From positions 83,173,405 through 83,237,404 of the forward strand of contig CM039182.1 in assembly GCA_008360975.2 (NCBI GenBank): a stretch of DNA of 64,000 nucleotides, read 5' to 3'. Below the pieces are notes generated by a model. That model made no database searches. It had not been told where the DNA came from and saw only the letters and a program-made list of their open reading frames with translations. The position numbers and the translations under genes are program-made. This DNA is from Lichenostomus cassidix (taxonomy: Eukaryota; Chordata; Aves; Passeriformes; Meliphagidae). Below, one piece after another: positions 61,801 to 64,000 of the stretch (positions are counted from its first letter, which is position 1; the number at the start of each line of letters is the position of its first letter).

Positions 61801-64000
61801 GAGGGTATTGAGGAAAGTCACTTTCCCCAAATTTTATTTTCTTAGCAAAAGAGGACTTACTTGATGGGAAATCAGTTCAAATCACATATAGCTGAATGAG
61901 ATGGGAGGACTATGACTTTAAAGCTGTTGGAGAGAAAATCTTATGTAGACAAAAACTGTTATGCTGAGGGTAACAAAAATCAACCAGCAAGAAACTTAGC
62001 TGAAACTTCATTGGCAAGATCACCATGCATTTGAGGAAAAATTTAAGTAATGAAGATCAATAATTGTCAAAACTCCTAACCTGAATGAAAGACTTTCTGC
62101 CCCAATTTCAGCTGCACAAATCAGAGATTTGCCTCAATAGTCATTCCTTAACCTCAGTTTATTTCTCTGTTGCCAAATGTGAATATCACCACAAGCTGTG
62201 GAAGTAGTCAGCACATACCACTCCATCCCAAATCCAAACTCAGGGAAAAATGTAATTATATTTACATTTCATAAGTTAGGTCATGCATATACTCCTGAGG
62301 GGGAAGAAAAGGTATCTGAGAAGACAGGCCTTGAACCTTAGCAAATATGAGTTCCGAGAACAGGGTGCTCAAAGACAAGTACCAGAACCCTGCACACCAT
62401 GAGTGGCTCCTACCTTTTCTCCTCCTTGATTAAGTTTTTCCCAGGTGTTCAGAGACTACACATTTAGAAGATAACCTCAGAATTCACATTGCAAGACCAA
62501 AACAAAGGTACTGTTTTCTGAGGTGGTTCTTCAAAGACAAATCTTAGTCAAACACCAAAAACCGATTTTACTCTCTTCAGGCTGAGGGTGCAAGATTTGG
62601 TATGTGGATCCCATCAAAACTATTCTTGGCACCAAAAATGAGTTCACTTCATCTTCAACCTCTCCAAGGTTTAACTTACTTCTTTGCATCAGATCAGGTT
62701 TAAATTGGAACTTCTTGCAGACCAGCTTCTAAGAGAAAATTATCACAAGAAAAGCCGACTTGCTATCTTAGAGCAAACAGTGAATGTTAAATAGCACTGG
62801 AAACAAATACATAGTGCTATGACATCTGTTCTGATTCAAGGTCATCACCTGACTGCTTTATGTACCACAGATCTCATGGAAGCAAGATACAGCAATCACT
62901 GTAAGGCAGGGATTCCACATTGGCATTGAAAAGGAGAAAGTGAGCAAGCATCTTCTGGCATTTATTGTTCTTTACGTGGAAAGGAAGAGGCCTGACATCT
63001 CACAGGTTGTGATACACAACAGTCACTCAGAATGTTAGGCCCTGGGAAGGGGAAAGTATTTGGGTCCTACCAAAAAGGACCTCTGTTTATTTTGTATTAG
63101 AACTAATTAACTTAAAAGCACTTGTCTGTAGAGGGACAGCTTTCTCTAATCTTGAGCACTCCTGTCAGGGGGAGCAGGCAGAAAGAACTGGTGAGCAGGG
63201 ACATGACCTGCAATTCATCTTAACATGGTTGTGCTGTACTAATAGAATAACTGTGCATCAAATTCACTGGACAAATGCCCATTTAATGTGTATACCAAAA
63301 GGAAGAATATATCTTCTGACTATCCTGGAAGTAGTATTTTCCCAAACACGGCTCTCCAGCCAAGATGAGTGTTTAGAAAAGAACATATCCAGAAAGAGAA
63401 GAGGTGGAGAGAAATCCAATATTTTCTCTATAACACCCCACAACAATGGTGCACCACAGAGTGGCCCAGTGTAAGACAGGCTACCAAGACCTGAATTTTG
63501 GGAATCCCACCGCACCAGTCAGCACACAGTCACCAAAGGTCTTGTCTAGTGATGCAGTGTGGTACCTTAGGGAGAATATACCAGGAAACACACATACCAA
63601 ACTCATCTCTCTCTAGTAACAACTGTGAGTTAGCAGTTTGTCACTGCTAATTTTCTGACTCAGAAGGTTTCACAATGACTCTTAATACTGACATCAAAAT
63701 AAAATTCCTTGAAAAGCCCTAAAGATTAGAAAAGAGCAGATCCTCCATTCCATTTAGGGGAACTGGAAGGTGGAAACATTATATCTTCTCAAGTGAGCAT
63801 TTGGCAGGTCTATCACTTTGTTTCCTTGGTTAGGATAATGGGAAACACAAGAAATAAAACCCTTGCCTGTCTTCCTTATGGGTTCTGTGATAACAATGTA
63901 CTCCTAATTTTCAAATGGTGACAAAAGCTCTGAGATAGTTGGGTACCCTCCCTAGCTTCTGAGAAGTTTTACCTAAAAATGAAAAAAAGATTGCCGCTGT
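58813..64000. other. Unassigned intergenic stretch to the window end
   Basis: No CR1 and no recognisable gene. It has poly-A runs near 59.26 and 60.44 kb. The plus open frame at 59485-59973 (162 codons) has no domain I know. The sequence runs off the window without a visible boundary. Confidence 0.4.

Overview
This window reads as vertebrate nuclear DNA, almost certainly from a bird. Nine fragments are recognisable as CR1 non-LTR retrotransposons of the avian/reptilian type, with the conserved 3' end and the C-terminal part of the ORF2 protein. There are no bacterial gene arrays, no Alu-like SINEs, no RNA genes I can recognise and no CRISPR. Most of the window is AT-rich and non-coding. The many 60-170 codon open frames are what chance predicts for this length and composition.

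The one clear gene signal is a dense CpG island at about 19.34-20.85 kb. It has no TATA box that I can see and carries GC boxes. Two consensus splice donors inside it lie on the minus strand. One follows a short open frame with a good Kozak context (reading METLVRPGASKPPTG) and an in-frame stop upstream of its ATG. I read this as the promoter and first coding exon of a minus-strand gene whose first intron runs left through the window and past its start. I cannot name the gene from 15 residues.

Layout: (1) 1-16.0 kb, the presumed first intron, without any CR1 I can recognise. It has several AT-rich stretches that look like conserved non-coding elements and two weak exon candidates (ends at 4482; 12774-12838). 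(2) 16.0-16.26 kb, a CR1 fragment. (3) 16.3-19.3 kb, unassigned sequence with short tandem duplications. (4) 19.34-20.85 kb, the CpG-island promoter and exon 1. (5) 20.85-28.7 kb, unassigned sequence upstream of the gene, with a possible non-coding exon at 26731-26856 and, at 28.23-28.29 kb, a perfect 11-bp inverted repeat next to two tandem CACGTG boxes. (6) 28.7-64 kb, intergenic-looking sequence holding eight CR1 fragments, a G-quadruplex motif at 33.0 kb, simple repeats and no supportable gene.

I found no clear undescribed system. The observations most worth checking are the minus-strand first exon, the inverted repeat with paired E-boxes, the conserved-element-like blocks in the intron and the G-quadruplex motifs. 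All exon calls are inferences from splice-site patterns read by eye.
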